From assembly GCA_020073465.1 (NCBI GenBank), contig JAIQFC010000012.1:62001-126000 (forward strand): a DNA stretch of 64,000 nt. Reading direction: 5' to 3'. The notes beneath the pieces are model-generated. The model saw only the letters and a list, made by a program, of their open reading frames with translations. It made no database searches and had not been told where the DNA came from. The stretch comes from Terriglobia bacterium (GTDB taxonomy: Bacteria > Acidobacteriota > Terriglobia > Terriglobales > Acidobacteriaceae). Positions 25,200 to 33,974 of the stretch are shown here, piece after piece. A program made the position numbers and the translations under genes. Every line of letters starts with the position of its first letter. Position 1 is the stretch's first letter.

Positions 25200-26634
25200 C
25201 CTGACTCCCGCGTGCGGTCATCCCAATACTTGCCAGATACCCGATGCCGAACGTGGTCACCGTACCAATCGTCACCCACCACGTCCACGGTACCTTGGTC
25301 CATTGCCACAGATACAATTCAATCCCGAAGCCAAACAGCATGCCCACCATGCCTCCCGCTTGGTTTGCCCGCCGCGTCAACACGCCGAGCAGAAATACCC
25401 CGAGCAGGGCTCCGTACGCCACCGACGCGATCTGCAATCCCACTTCGACGACTCGCCCGACCTTGTGCAGCGACAAAACTGCCAGCCCAAACAACAGCAA
25501 CGCCCAGAACAGAGTCGAGAGTCTGGACAGCCGCATGCGCGTCCGCTCGTCCGCCTGCGGACGCAGGCGCACGTAGAAATCCATGATCGAGCTTGACGAC
25601 AGGGAATTGAGCGCTGCGCTCAAGTTCGACATCGCCGCCGCCAAAATCGCCGCGATCAGCAATCCCGAAATTCCGTGCGGCATCTGCGTGACGATAAATG
25701 TTGGATAGATCCGGTCCGGCTTGCCGAAGACCGACGAAGGCACGCGGTAGAACGCCCACAGCATCACGCCGACGATCAGAAAAAGCGCGAACTGGAACAG
25801 AATCGCTGCGCCGCTCGAGAGCAGCGCCAACACCGATTGCTTCTGATTCCGCGCCGCCAGGAGGCGCTGCACGATCAGCTGATCCGTTCCGTGGCTTGCC
25901 GTAACGAAGAATGTCCCACCCACGACTCCTGCCCAAAATGTATAAGGAATCCAGGGGCTGGTTCGAAAGTCGAACACCTGCAGCTTGCCTGCCGCCAGCG
26001 CCGCTGAATGAATCGCGGCCCATCCGCCCGGCACCAGATGCAGAATCGTTGCCAGCCCCACCAGCGTTCCACCGACGTAAATCGCTGTCTGCACCACGTC
26101 GGTCCAGATCACGGCAGCCAGCCCGCCCTCGAACGTATAGATCAGCGTCAATGCAGTAATGATGGCAATCGAAGCCACCTCTCCCGTCCCCAGTGCAATC
26201 GACACCACAATCGACACTGCGTACACGCGCACGCCCTCCGCCGCCGCCCGCGTCAGCAGAAACAGCCCCGCAGTCAAAGACCGCAGCCCGCGCCCAAAGC
26301 GCCGCTCAATCAGTTCGTACGCGGTGTAGAGATCGCCGCGGAAATAATGCGGCAGCAGCACGAAGCTGATCACCACTCGCCCGACTAGATACCCCATGAC
26401 CCATTGGAGAAAGGTGAAATTCGTATCGTAAGCGATTCCGGGCACGCTGATGATGGTGAGGGTGCTCGTCTCGGCCGCGACGATGGACAGCGCAATCGCC
26501 CACCACGGAATCTCGCGCCCGGCGAGAAAGTAGTCGCGCAGGGAACGATGCCGCTTGCGAAAGCGCAACCCAAACAGCGTGATCCCCGCCAGATAAAGCG
26601 CAACAATCGCGAAATCAAGATGATTCAAGCCCAT
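25192..26634 (-). CDS. Sodium:solute symporter (SSS family)
   Basis: A 480-residue membrane protein with about 13 segments and family motifs: LRDYFLAGREIPWWAIALSIVAAETSTLT near the N terminus, TFEGGLAAVIWTDVVQTAIY in the middle, and ILAAAMSNLSAALNSLSSSSIMDFY, which carries the sodium-site serines. SSS proteins import sugars, amino acids or other organic solutes with sodium. The substrate is not predictable. Downstream it overlaps the TPR gene. A GlcNAc-kinase-type sugar kinase lies 700 bases away on the other strand, so an amino sugar is one possibility. Confidence 0.9.
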   Translation of the reverse strand: MGLNHLDFAIVALYLAGITLFGLRFRKRHRSLRDYFLAGREIPWWAIALSIVAAETSTLTIISVPGIAYDTNFTFLQWVMGYLVGRVVISFVLLPHYFRGDLYTAYELIERRFGRGLRSLTAGLFLLTRAAAEGVRVYAVSIVVSIALGTGEVASIAIITALTLIYTFEGGLAAVIWTDVVQTAIYVGGTLVGLATILHLVPGGWAAIHSAALAAGKLQVFDFRTSPWIPYTFWAGVVGGTFFVTASHGTDQLIVQRLLAARNQKQSVLALLSSGAAILFQFALFLIVGVMLWAFYRVPSSVFGKPDRIYPTFIVTQMPHGISGLLIAAILAAAMSNLSAALNSLSSSSIMDFYVRLRPQADERTRMRLSRLSTLFWALLLFGLAVLSLHKVGRVVEVGLQIASVAYGALLGVFLLGVLTRRANQAGGMVGMLFGFGIELYLWQWTKVPWTWWVTIGTVTTFGIGYLASIGMTARGSQDA

Positions 26635-26704
26635 GCGCGGTTACAATCAGCAGCTCGCAAAAAGCAAAGTGTTCTGTCCTGCCTGCAGCCCCCTAAAACA
26701 AGTG

Positions 26705-26735
26705 TTGTGATTCCGAGCGCAGCGAGGAATCTGCT
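26705..26735. repeat. Short ATTCCGAGCGCAGCGAGGAAT element
   Basis: TTGTGATTCCGAGCGCAGCG at the left and GAGGAATCTGCT at the right form a small imperfect hairpin. It resembles one arm of the TGTCATCC-type repeats. It lies in the 157-base gap between the symporter and cupin genes, which holds nothing else recognisable. Confidence 0.45.
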
Positions 26736-26791
26736 GTCCTCACCACCACCAACAATTCGCTCACGATTCGGATCTCCCGGACGCACGAAAG

Positions 26792-27184
26792 CTACACGAC
26801 CTTCCTCGCCGCACTCTCCGCCGGATCGTACGCCTCCGAGGAAATCGCCACCAGCCACAGCGGCTCCGCGCCGTCATTACGTACCGCGTGCGAGGCGCCC
26901 GGCGCCACCAGCACCAAGACGGCGCATCCGCCGTCAAAAGCCCGATGCTGGGTCGGCGTCCCCGTTCCCTCATCCCAGTGAAGCGACCAGCGCGAGCCCG
27001 GCAGCACCACAATCGCCTCCCGCCGTTTCACGTGATAGTGATTCCCGCGCACCGCATTCGGCCTGATCGAAGCCAGGTGCATGTCCGCCATGCGCCCGAC
27101 GAATGCCAACGCCTCCGCGGGAGCGGTAAAGCTGAGCCCCCGCACATCCCCACTATTGCTGAGTTCCGATATTTGAACCTTCAT
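26792..27184 (-). CDS. Cupin-fold protein
   Basis: A 130-residue single-domain cupin. The first cupin motif is visible as NAVRGNHYHVKRREAIVVLPG (His residues and Glu of the metal site) and the second as VAPGASHAVRNDG. The NAVRGNHYH form is close to that of FdtA/WxcM-like sugar-nucleotide isomerases and capsule epimerases, but the tyrosine-rich signature of those enzymes is not complete. The ATG at 27184 was chosen because GGAAAG lies 5 bases upstream; an ATG 21 codons earlier is possible. It is divergent from the sugar kinase gene, sharing a 158-base promoter region. Confidence 0.78.
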   Translation of the reverse strand: MKVQISELSNSGDVRGLSFTAPAEALAFVGRMADMHLASIRPNAVRGNHYHVKRREAIVVLPGSRWSLHWDEGTGTPTQHRAFDGGCAVLVLVAPGASHAVRNDGAEPLWLVAISSEAYDPAESAARKVV

Positions 27185-27342
27185 GTTCTTTCCGGCTTCA
27201 ATTATGGGGTCAATGTGCTCCCCAAGCGAGTGAGTCTTTGTAGACATGCCCGTAGAGACGTTGCCTGCAACGTCTTGCCATCCTCGACAGAGGCCCGGCG
27301 AGCTAGCTCTCCACGCCGCTTTCCCTGTGATAGAAATACTCC

Positions 27343-28338
27343 GTGACCTACTATCTCGGCATCGACGGCGGCGGCAGCAAGACCACTTGCGCGGTCGGCG
27401 ATGATTCCACCACACTCGCGACCGCGACCGCCGGGCCCAGCAACGTCGTGCGCGTAGGCGAAGCGCAGGCTCGCAAATCACTTTACCTAGCCGTGCGCCA
27501 GGCCTGCGCCGCCGCCGGAATCACTCCTGCACAGGTTACGCACACTTGCATCGGCGCCGCAGGAGCCGCCCGACCGGAGATCGCCGCCACGGTTCGCCGC
27601 ATTTTGGCGGAGAGTCTCTCGTCTCCCATCGAAGTCGTCGGTGACATGCACATTGCTCTGGAGGCCGCATTCGGCGCCGGGCCCGGCGTGGTTGTCATCG
27701 CCGGAACCGGGTCCATCGCCTATGGCCGCGATCCGCAAGGAACCATCGCCCGCGCCGGAGGCTGGGGCTTCGCCATCTCCGATGAAGGCTCTGCCTACTG
27801 GATCGGGCGCTCTGCCGTCACAGCCGTCCTCCGCGTGTCCGACGAGGAGGGTACCCGCAGTCGGTATCCTGTGGAGAAGTCATCCAAGCTAGGCTGCGCC
27901 TTGATGAAAGCCTGGGGCGTCGGCTCCCTCGACGATCTTGCCAGCACCGCGAACTCCACGCCCCCGCCCGATTTCGCCGCCCTTTTCCCGGCGATACTTG
28001 CTTCCGCAGATGCTGGTGATGAGTTGGCTCAGAAGGTTCTCACCCAGGCTGGAAGCGAGCTCGTCCGGCTCGCTGACATTGCCATTCGCAGACTGTTCCC
28101 CGAAGCGGCGGGGCCGTCACCGGCCAGCCGATCAGTGTCATCTGCCACAGTCGCGTCCGTCCCGCTGGCCATGGCCGGAGGCGTCTTTCGTCATGCGTCG
28201 TTAGTGCGGCAGGTTTTCTACAATGAAGTTCGGAATCTGCAACTGCGAGTGAACCTGAACCCGCAAGTGATCGACCCGGTCGAAGGTGCCCTGCGTATCG
28301 CGCGCAAAACGCCTTCGAAAAGCGCTGGCGCACACTAA
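27343..28338 (+). CDS. BadF/BadG-type sugar kinase (GlcNAc kinase family)
   Basis: A 331-residue ASKHA-fold kinase. The phosphate-1 loop LGIDGGGSKTTCAV lies at the N terminus. A phosphate-2/adenosine region (VVVIAGTGSIAYGRDPQG) and GGWGFAISDEGSAYWIGR follow, the latter being characteristic of eukaryotic-type N-acetylglucosamine kinases within Pfam BcrAD_BadFG. Such enzymes phosphorylate GlcNAc or related amino sugars in cell-wall recycling. The GTG start is directly followed by the family motif. There is no obvious ribosome-binding site. anmK, another recycling kinase, occurs at the end of the window. Substrate inferred only from family. Confidence 0.85.
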   Translation: MTYYLGIDGGGSKTTCAVGDDSTTLATATAGPSNVVRVGEAQARKSLYLAVRQACAAAGITPAQVTHTCIGAAGAARPEIAATVRRILAESLSSPIEVVGDMHIALEAAFGAGPGVVVIAGTGSIAYGRDPQGTIARAGGWGFAISDEGSAYWIGRSAVTAVLRVSDEEGTRSRYPVEKSSKLGCALMKAWGVGSLDDLASTANSTPPPDFAALFPAILASADAGDELAQKVLTQAGSELVRLADIAIRRLFPEAAGPSPASRSVSSATVASVPLAMAGGVFRHASLVRQVFYNEVRNLQLRVNLNPQVIDPVEGALRIARKTPSKSAGAH

Positions 28339-28377
28339 CCGCAGCAGGGCGGGACGAGTCGCTCCCAAAAGCACGTG

Positions 28378-29127
28378 ATGAATTCGGAAAAAATCGGGAC
28401 CGCGATGGATTCGTCCGAAGTGTCCCCCAATTCTAGCCCAGTTGCGGCGACTGACGACCTGCAACGCGCCTCCGACCCCGCTCTCACCGAAGACCTCGCA
28501 CTCGCCTTCCTCAAACAGCAGGACCTGGCCTCGGATGCGATCGAGCAACTTGCCAGGAACTCCGCGGCAACGAAGTCCCGCAGAGTGCGCTTTGCCCTTG
28601 CCGCGCATCCTCATACTCCGCGCCACATTTCTCTGAAACTGGTCCGTGAGTTCTACACCATCGACCTGATGCAATACGCGCTAACCCCAGGAGTAGCAGC
28701 CGATCTGAAACACGCCGCCGACGAGATACTTGTCGCGCGCCTCGCTTCGATAACCCTTGGGGAGCGTATTTCGCTCGCCCGCCGCGGCTCGGAATCCGTT
28801 GCAGCAGCCCTGTTACTCGACAAGGAATCGCGCGTCTGGCAAACCGCGCTGGAAAATTCGCGCCTGACCGAAGCGGCAGTCGTCAGGACGCTGGTCCGCC
28901 CCAACGCAAGCGCAGCTCTGGTCGAAGCCGTGTGTCATCACGCGAAATGGTCGCTGCGTCACGAAGTCCGCATGGCGCTCCTGCGCAACGGGAAGACACC
29001 GCTGGCTCGCGCTCTCGAATTCGCTCGCGCCCTGCCGCCCGCGCAGTTGCGCGACATTCTGCACAGCTCCCGTTTGCCGGAAAAAGTGAAGGTCTACCTG
29101 CGTATGGATCTCGAGGCCCGCCGCTAG
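28378..29127 (+). CDS. Soluble helical protein, HEAT-like
   Basis: A 249-residue protein with no signal peptide. It is almost entirely helical with repeated units of about 35 residues (KSRRVRFALAAHPHTPRHISLKLVREFY, DKESRVWQTALENSRLTEAAVVRTLVRP), reminiscent of the leucine-rich-repeat-variant/DUF2336 HEAT-like proteins. It starts 39 bases after the sugar kinase stop; GTG at 28375 directly precedes the ATG. A start at 28405 is also possible. Function unknown. Confidence 0.72.
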   Translation: MNSEKIGTAMDSSEVSPNSSPVAATDDLQRASDPALTEDLALAFLKQQDLASDAIEQLARNSAATKSRRVRFALAAHPHTPRHISLKLVREFYTIDLMQYALTPGVAADLKHAADEILVARLASITLGERISLARRGSESVAAALLLDKESRVWQTALENSRLTEAAVVRTLVRPNASAALVEAVCHHAKWSLRHEVRMALLRNGKTPLARALEFARALPPAQLRDILHSSRLPEKVKVYLRMDLEARR

Positions 29128-29260
29128 TCTGCGTCCCGCAGATTCGCACAAGAGGCGGAGTGCATTTCGGGACGACAGGTCTGGTCTTTGCGTTCTTCGC
29201 GCATCCTTAGCGATTTTTAGCGGTTCAAAGCTTTGAACTTTTCCTGCAGAGCGTCCCCAC

Positions 29261-30025
29261 TCACCTTCCGCCGCCGATCTCCAATATCGCTCCGGTTGTG
29301 TAAGAAGCCGCGGCTGAAAGCAGCCAAACCACTCCTTCCGCCACTTCCTCCGCCGTCCCTGCCCGCCGCATAGGAATCGTCCCCGCCAGCCGCTCCAGCC
29401 GGTCTGGCGCCCCGTTCGCTGCGTGCAACTCCGTCTCAATCAATCCCGGCGCCACAGCATTGACGCGAATTCCTTCCGTCGCCACCTCGCGCGCCAGCCC
29501 AATCGTGAAACTGTCAATCGCGCCCTTTGACGCCGCATAGTGCACCCACTCTCCCGCCGCGCCAGTATGCGCTGCCCGCGAGGAAATGTTCACGATGGCC
29601 CCGCCAGTTCCGCCGCGCAGGGTCGACATGCGCCGCACCGCTTCCCGCGCACACAGAATCGCTCCCGTCACGTTTACCGCCATGACGTCTGCCACCGCTT
29701 TCGCACTGACCGCCTCAACTCGCGCGAACCCGCCGGTAATGGCCGCGTTGTTCACCAGCCCCTTGATCGGGCCAAGCTCGCGTTCCGCGGCCTCGAACAG
29801 CTTAAGGACGTCGTCTTCGTGCGCCACGTCCGCGCGAATCGCCGCCGCTCGCCCGCCACTGGCGACAATCCCGTCCACTATTTTCCTGGCTTCGATCTCG
29901 CCCTTGCGAAAGTTGACTGCAACCGCATAGCCGCGTTTGCCGGCCAGCCTGGCCACCGCCGCTCCAATCCCGCGGCTTGCACCGGTCACGATGAGAGTGC
30001 CGAGTTCGTTGTTGGATTGAGTCAG
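29261..30025 (-). CDS. Short-chain dehydrogenase/reductase
   Basis: A Rossmann-fold NAD(P)-dependent oxidoreductase of about 254 residues. TGASRGIG binds the cofactor, NNAA is the structural motif, and Ser-Tyr-Lys catalytic residues are seen in NISSRA, HYAASKG. IRVNAVAPGLIETEL follows. It resembles 3-ketoacyl-ACP reductase/FabG-type SDRs. The usual beginning of strand beta-1 (TLIVTGAS) is read only if translation starts upstream of the GTG at 29989. The frame is open back to a stop near 30060 with no ATG, and a CTG at 30025 preceded by GAGGAA is the best candidate. The start is therefore unsure. Substrate unknown. Confidence 0.85.
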   Translation of the reverse strand: MTQSNNELGTLIVTGASRGIGAAVARLAGKRGYAVAVNFRKGEIEARKIVDGIVASGGRAAAIRADVAHEDDVLKLFEAAERELGPIKGLVNNAAITGGFARVEAVSAKAVADVMAVNVTGAILCAREAVRRMSTLRGGTGGAIVNISSRAAHTGAAGEWVHYAASKGAIDSFTIGLAREVATEGIRVNAVAPGLIETELHAANGAPDRLERLAGTIPMRRAGTAEEVAEGVVWLLSAAASYTTGAILEIGGGR

Positions 30026-30071
30026 GAATTCCTCTGTGTCACAGGAGAGTCCGAGGCAAAATCAGAAACGC

Positions 30072-30108
30072 TGACAACCGAGAACCGACAACTGAGAACT
30101 GAGAACTG
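30072..30108. repeat. Tandem GAGAACTGAGAACTG repeat
   Basis: TGACAACCGAGAACCGACAA followed by CTGAGAACTGAGAACTG: four to five degenerate 8-10-base units. It matches the element at 6378-6431. It lies between the SDR and MscS genes. Confidence 0.55.
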
Positions 30109-30111
30109 TTC

Positions 30112-31974
30112 CTACGCCTTCACCGCTTCCCGCTTTCCGTGCATCAACCCCACCACTGCCTCATACAGCCGCCTGCGGGCCTCGTGCCGCTCGTACGCCC
30201 GCGTGATGTAGCGCACGCGCACCTCGATCCCGGCCGCCGTGGGCAGCACATTGATGCCTGGCACCGCCGAAAACGCCTGCACCTTGTAACGCGTGGTCAC
30301 ATGTTGCCACTCGACCTCGGCCGTCTTCGCGTTTGCTTCTGTTTCCTTCTCCACCAGCTTCTGAATTCCGTCGATCACCGGATACGGATCCTGCCCTGGC
30401 GGAATCAGGATCTGCAGTTCATCCCACATCCACTGGCCCGAGGTCGAGAAGTTGAAGAAATGTCCCTCAATTGCGAAGCTGTTCACGAACGAAACCCGCC
30501 GCCCCGTAGGATGCCCGGAATCGCTCCAACTGCCCGTCTCCAGCAGCACCGTCTTCAGCAGTCCGATCTCCACCACTTCGCCGCCCACCCCGTTGATCTC
30601 CACCCAATCGCCCACGCGAATGCCGTTGCGCCCCATCAACACGAACCAGCCGAAGAAGGCGACGATGAAGTCCTTCATCGCGACTGTCAGCCCGGCTCCA
30701 GCCAGACCCAGAATCGTAGTCGTCTGGCTGGGCAAGCCAACAATCAGAAACAGGATCACGATCGCACCCACCGCCTGGGCTGCAAACTTCACCACCGCCC
30801 GCAACGTGTCGATACGCTTGTTCTCCGCGGCCACGCCGGTGAACAGACGGTCAGTCGCCCGGTTGGCCAGATACACCACCAGCAGCACGACCAGAATCCA
30901 CAGCAGGATTCCGATGATGTTGTGCAGGGCGGCGCGCTCGCGATTCTCGACTACCCCAATCCACTTGCCGTAGATGTCGGTCAGTTCCTGCTCATCCTGT
31001 ACGCGCCGGCCAAGGTCGGCGAGATTTTTCTGGTCCCGCGTGTATTGCTTCAGAGAATCCAGTGCGGTCCTGGCCGCCGCCTTGGATTCTTCGCGGCTGG
31101 CTGCCTTGTCGGCGCCTTTGGCAAAGCCCGTGGCTTGCTGCTTGGCGGCCTGGCGGTTCTCCTTCTCCTGCTCCACTTTCGCAGTCAGCTTTTCATGGCG
31201 CTGGCTCAGACGTTGTTGCTTGGTCGTAGCTTCCTGCCGCGCTTCTTCGAGTTTGGCTTGCTTCTCGCGCAGCGCCTGCCACGCCCGGAACACGGTGAGC
31301 AGCGTATGTGTCTGGTAGTCCGCCTCGCGGGGATTTGCCGCCGAGCCCACCGGCGTTTCGTTGTGCTCGCTGCTTTCGTGCTGTTCCTTCAACCGCTTGA
31401 TCTTCGACTCCGGATCTCCCCCTGCCTGCGCCAGATCCTCTGCCGCGTCGTCCAACTCATCCTGATCGAGGTCCATCTGCGCCTTGGCCACGTCGATCTG
31501 GTCCTGCAGGTTGTCCTTCTGCGCCTCGGGAGCGGCAGCCAGTTTCCGGGTCAGCAGCGCAATGGCTTCCTGGTCGTCTTTGACCGCCTGGGCTGCCTTG
31601 TTCTTTCGATCCGCCAGTTGCTGCGCCTCCGGCGTGAGCTTTGGAGGATTCTCCTCGGAGGTGCGCAAGGCGTCGAAGAAAGCCAGATCTACTTCGTGGT
31701 CCCCTATTTTCTCCGCCTCATGCGCGAGCGCCTGTTCGTCCTGAGTGGAGGCCAGCGCCGCCATGCGTCGCGCCGTCAGTAGCGGCCGCAGGTCCACCAG
31801 GGAACGCTGCGCCCGCGGCGCGCTCCGTGCCAGGAGTTTCTTGCTGGCAGCCGGTCGTCCCGCTTCGTCATCCTCCGGAGCCTGCCCCGGATCCCGCGTC
31901 CGCAGCAATCCCACGACGGCCACCGCCATCAGAAGAAGGAGGACGATCCCGTTAATCCACTGGCGAACCTTCAT
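30112..31974 (-). CDS. MscS-family mechanosensitive channel with coiled-coil N-terminal domain
   Basis: A 620-residue protein. An N-terminal membrane segment or signal (INGIVLLLLMAVAVVGLL) is followed by about 300 residues of charged coiled coil (EKQAKLEEARQEATTKQQRLSQRHEKL), like the periplasmic domains of MscK. Membrane segments lie at residues of about 355-375 and 395-420, and the pore-lining helix is around TTTILGLAGAGLTVAMKDFIVAFFGW. The beta domain follows: GRNGIRVGDWVEINGVGGEVVEIGLLKTVL. MscS channels release solutes on hypo-osmotic shock. It is twice the length of the small MscS. Confidence 0.88.
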   Translation of the reverse strand: MKVRQWINGIVLLLLMAVAVVGLLRTRDPGQAPEDDEAGRPAASKKLLARSAPRAQRSLVDLRPLLTARRMAALASTQDEQALAHEAEKIGDHEVDLAFFDALRTSEENPPKLTPEAQQLADRKNKAAQAVKDDQEAIALLTRKLAAAPEAQKDNLQDQIDVAKAQMDLDQDELDDAAEDLAQAGGDPESKIKRLKEQHESSEHNETPVGSAANPREADYQTHTLLTVFRAWQALREKQAKLEEARQEATTKQQRLSQRHEKLTAKVEQEKENRQAAKQQATGFAKGADKAASREESKAAARTALDSLKQYTRDQKNLADLGRRVQDEQELTDIYGKWIGVVENRERAALHNIIGILLWILVVLLVVYLANRATDRLFTGVAAENKRIDTLRAVVKFAAQAVGAIVILFLIVGLPSQTTTILGLAGAGLTVAMKDFIVAFFGWFVLMGRNGIRVGDWVEINGVGGEVVEIGLLKTVLLETGSWSDSGHPTGRRVSFVNSFAIEGHFFNFSTSGQWMWDELQILIPPGQDPYPVIDGIQKLVEKETEANAKTAEVEWQHVTTRYKVQAFSAVPGINVLPTAAGIEVRVRYITRAYERHEARRRLYEAVVGLMHGKREAVKA

Positions 31975-32074
31975 GAATCTTGGTTAATTCTAGTAGAGAC
32001 GTAGTGGCTACGCCCGACTCAATCTAAAACCCGGACCTTCAAGCAACAATCAAAAATCAACAATCAAGAATTGT

Positions 32075-33145
32075 CTACGGCACCCAGTCCGCAATGAAAA
32101 TGTTGGTCTCGTGCGGCGCCTTGGCATTGCGGTTCGATGCCCAAACCAGCTTCTTCCCATCCGGGCTGAACACTGGAAATCCATCAAATCCATCGCTGTA
32201 TGTGATGCGCTCCAGCCCGCTGCCGTCAGGATTGATTGCCCACAACTCGAAGTTTCCCATGCCGCCGGTGGAGTGCGTGACAGGATCGTAATTCGACGAA
32301 AAAATCAGCCGCTTGCCATCGGCGAAGAACGACGGCCCGAAGCTGGCGGCGCCCAGATTCGTGATCTGCCGCTTGCTGCTGCCATCGGCCTTCATCATCC
32401 AAAGCTCGAGCGAAGTGGGCCGAATCAGGTTCTGCTGCAGCAGTTCCCTGTAATCACTTTTTTCTTTTTCGGTTTGTGGGTGATACGCCCGATAAACAAT
32501 CCACTTGCGATCCGGGGAGTAGAACGGCCCGCCGTCGTAGCCGAGTTCGTGCGTGAGTTGCTTGACGTGCTTGCCATCGGCGTCCATCGAGTAGATATCC
32601 AGATCGCCGTTGCGCAGGGAAGTGAAGACAATCTTTTTTCCGTCCAGCGAAATTGTCGCCTCCGCGTCGTAACCCGGAGTGGTCGTGAGTTGCTTCAGAT
32701 CTGATCCGTCGGGATTCGCCGTGAAGATGTCATATCCCGCATACACGGCCCACACGTAGCCCTTGGAGAAATCCGGCCGCGGCGGGCACTCTGCATCCTC
32801 CAGGTGGGTCGAGGAGTAGAGGATCTTCTTCCCGTCGGGATAGAAGTAACTGCAAGTCGTTCGTCCTTTTCCGGTCGAGACCATGTGCCGGTCACTGCCG
32901 TCAAGGTTCATGACGAAAATCTGATCGCACTTCACGTCGCCGTGAGACGACTGGAAGATCAGCTTCGTGCCGTCGGCCGAGAAGTAAGCCTCGGCATTCT
33001 GCCCGCCTAACGTCAACTGGCGCACGTTTTGCAGATGCTTCTCTTGCGTAGTGGCGAGGCTGGCTGGGTTTGCCTCCTGCGCAAAGCCAGCAGCAGTCAA
33101 GATTCCGGAGCTGAGTGCGAAGACAAATACGAGTGACCGATTCAT
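32075..33145 (-). CDS. Exported PD40/TolB-like beta-propeller protein
   Basis: A 356-residue protein with a signal peptide (VFALSSGILTAAGFAQ) and at least six PD40 blades (YFSADGTKLIFQSS, YFYPDGKKILYSS, ISLDGKKIVFTSLRNGDLDIYSMDADG, VFSPDGKKLVWASNR). No peptidase or other catalytic domain is attached, so it is a stand-alone propeller related to the C-terminal part of TolB. It is not in a tol-pal context. Likely periplasmic or outer-membrane-associated; binding partner unknown. Confidence 0.85.
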   Translation of the reverse strand: MNRSLVFVFALSSGILTAAGFAQEANPASLATTQEKHLQNVRQLTLGGQNAEAYFSADGTKLIFQSSHGDVKCDQIFVMNLDGSDRHMVSTGKGRTTCSYFYPDGKKILYSSTHLEDAECPPRPDFSKGYVWAVYAGYDIFTANPDGSDLKQLTTTPGYDAEATISLDGKKIVFTSLRNGDLDIYSMDADGKHVKQLTHELGYDGGPFYSPDRKWIVYRAYHPQTEKEKSDYRELLQQNLIRPTSLELWMMKADGSSKRQITNLGAASFGPSFFADGKRLIFSSNYDPVTHSTGGMGNFELWAINPDGSGLERITYSDGFDGFPVFSPDGKKLVWASNRNAKAPHETNIFIADWVP

Positions 33146-33185
33146 GGATGGAAACCGCTAGTTTAGCAGAGGGTAACGGGGAACC

Positions 33186-33268
33186 TTAACCACAGAGGGC
33201 ACAGAGGGGCACCGAGGAATGCAGAAAAAGCCTGCACTGACTCTGTGTCCCCTGTGCCCTCTGTGGTT
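33186..33268. repeat. CCACAGAGGGCACAGAGG palindrome
   Basis: TTAACCACAGAGGGCACAGA at 33186 pairs with CTGTGCCCTCTGTGGTT ending at 33268. The middle also contains a GCAGAAAAAGCCTGC hairpin. It is the same family as 19223-19394 and lies between divergent genes. Confidence 0.75.
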
Positions 33269-33314
33269 CGCTTTATTGTTGGCGTAGAATAACGCGCGTC
33301 ATCCGGAGGTTCTT

Positions 33315-33974
33315 GTGAGTCTTTTGCAACCGTCGCCTGGCATTCTGCTGGCCTACGTAGTCTTTTTGCTGATCGTCGCTTACTACCTTGGGTCTCGGCG
33401 TTTGGCCGCGAGCACACCCAGGAGAAATCAGGGCCTCGTAGGTTTCCTGAAGGTGCTCCTTCTGGTCTGCCTTGGCTGTCTTGCCTTAGCCGCGCTCGTC
33501 GTGTCGGCTGCGAATCCGGCGAATCATCGAGTGTCGTCGCCCTTGTCGATCACCTACGCCCCGTCCCCAGAACCCGCGAACGACAATACAGCCACCCTGC
33601 GCCAACTCGAAGCCGAGTTCATGAAGGCTGCTGCCGAGCACGGCTCGCAGGGCTACATGTCTTACTACGCCGACGATGCCGTCGAGGTGCCGAACGGCGC
33701 GCCCATTCTCCAGGGGAAAGAGAACATTGCGAAAACCATGGGCTTCCTCGACAACCAGGACAACCATCTGACCTGGGCCCCCGTAGGGGCTGACATCTCC
33801 GCCTCGGGCGATCTTGGCTACACCTACGGCAACTACGAATTCCGCTCCAAAGACAAAGACGGCAAGCCCATCGTCGAACACGGCAAGTACACCAGCATCT
33901 GGAAGAAGCAGAAAGATGGGAAGTGGAAGGTGGTCCTCGATATGGGGAATGCAACAAAAGAGAGCGGGATGTAG
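33315..33974 (+). CDS. Membrane-anchored SnoaL/DUF4440-like protein
   Basis: A 219-residue protein with two N-terminal membrane segments (LLAYVVFLLIVAYYLG and FLKVLLLVCLGCLALAALVV). From about residue 90 there is a SnoaL-like/DUF4440 domain: LRQLEAEFMKAAAEHGSQGYMSYYADDAVEVPNGAPILQG, then YTYGNYEF and WKKQKDGKWKVVLDMG. The cone-shaped NTF2 fold binds small ligands. The GTG start has GGAGG 5 bases upstream. Two hydrophobic helices ahead of a soluble SnoaL domain are less usual than a plain signal peptide. Ligand unknown. Confidence 0.8.
   Translation: MSLLQPSPGILLAYVVFLLIVAYYLGSRRLAASTPRRNQGLVGFLKVLLLVCLGCLALAALVVSAANPANHRVSSPLSITYAPSPEPANDNTATLRQLEAEFMKAAAEHGSQGYMSYYADDAVEVPNGAPILQGKENIAKTMGFLDNQDNHLTWAPVGADISASGDLGYTYGNYEFRSKDKDGKPIVEHGKYTSIWKKQKDGKWKVVLDMGNATKESGM

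Noticed and set aside
30139-31782. 547-codon open frame on the plus strand opposite the MscS gene
   Set aside because: No family motif; rich in His, Arg and Leu as expected for the complement of a GC-rich gene; the minus strand encodes a clear MscS channel.
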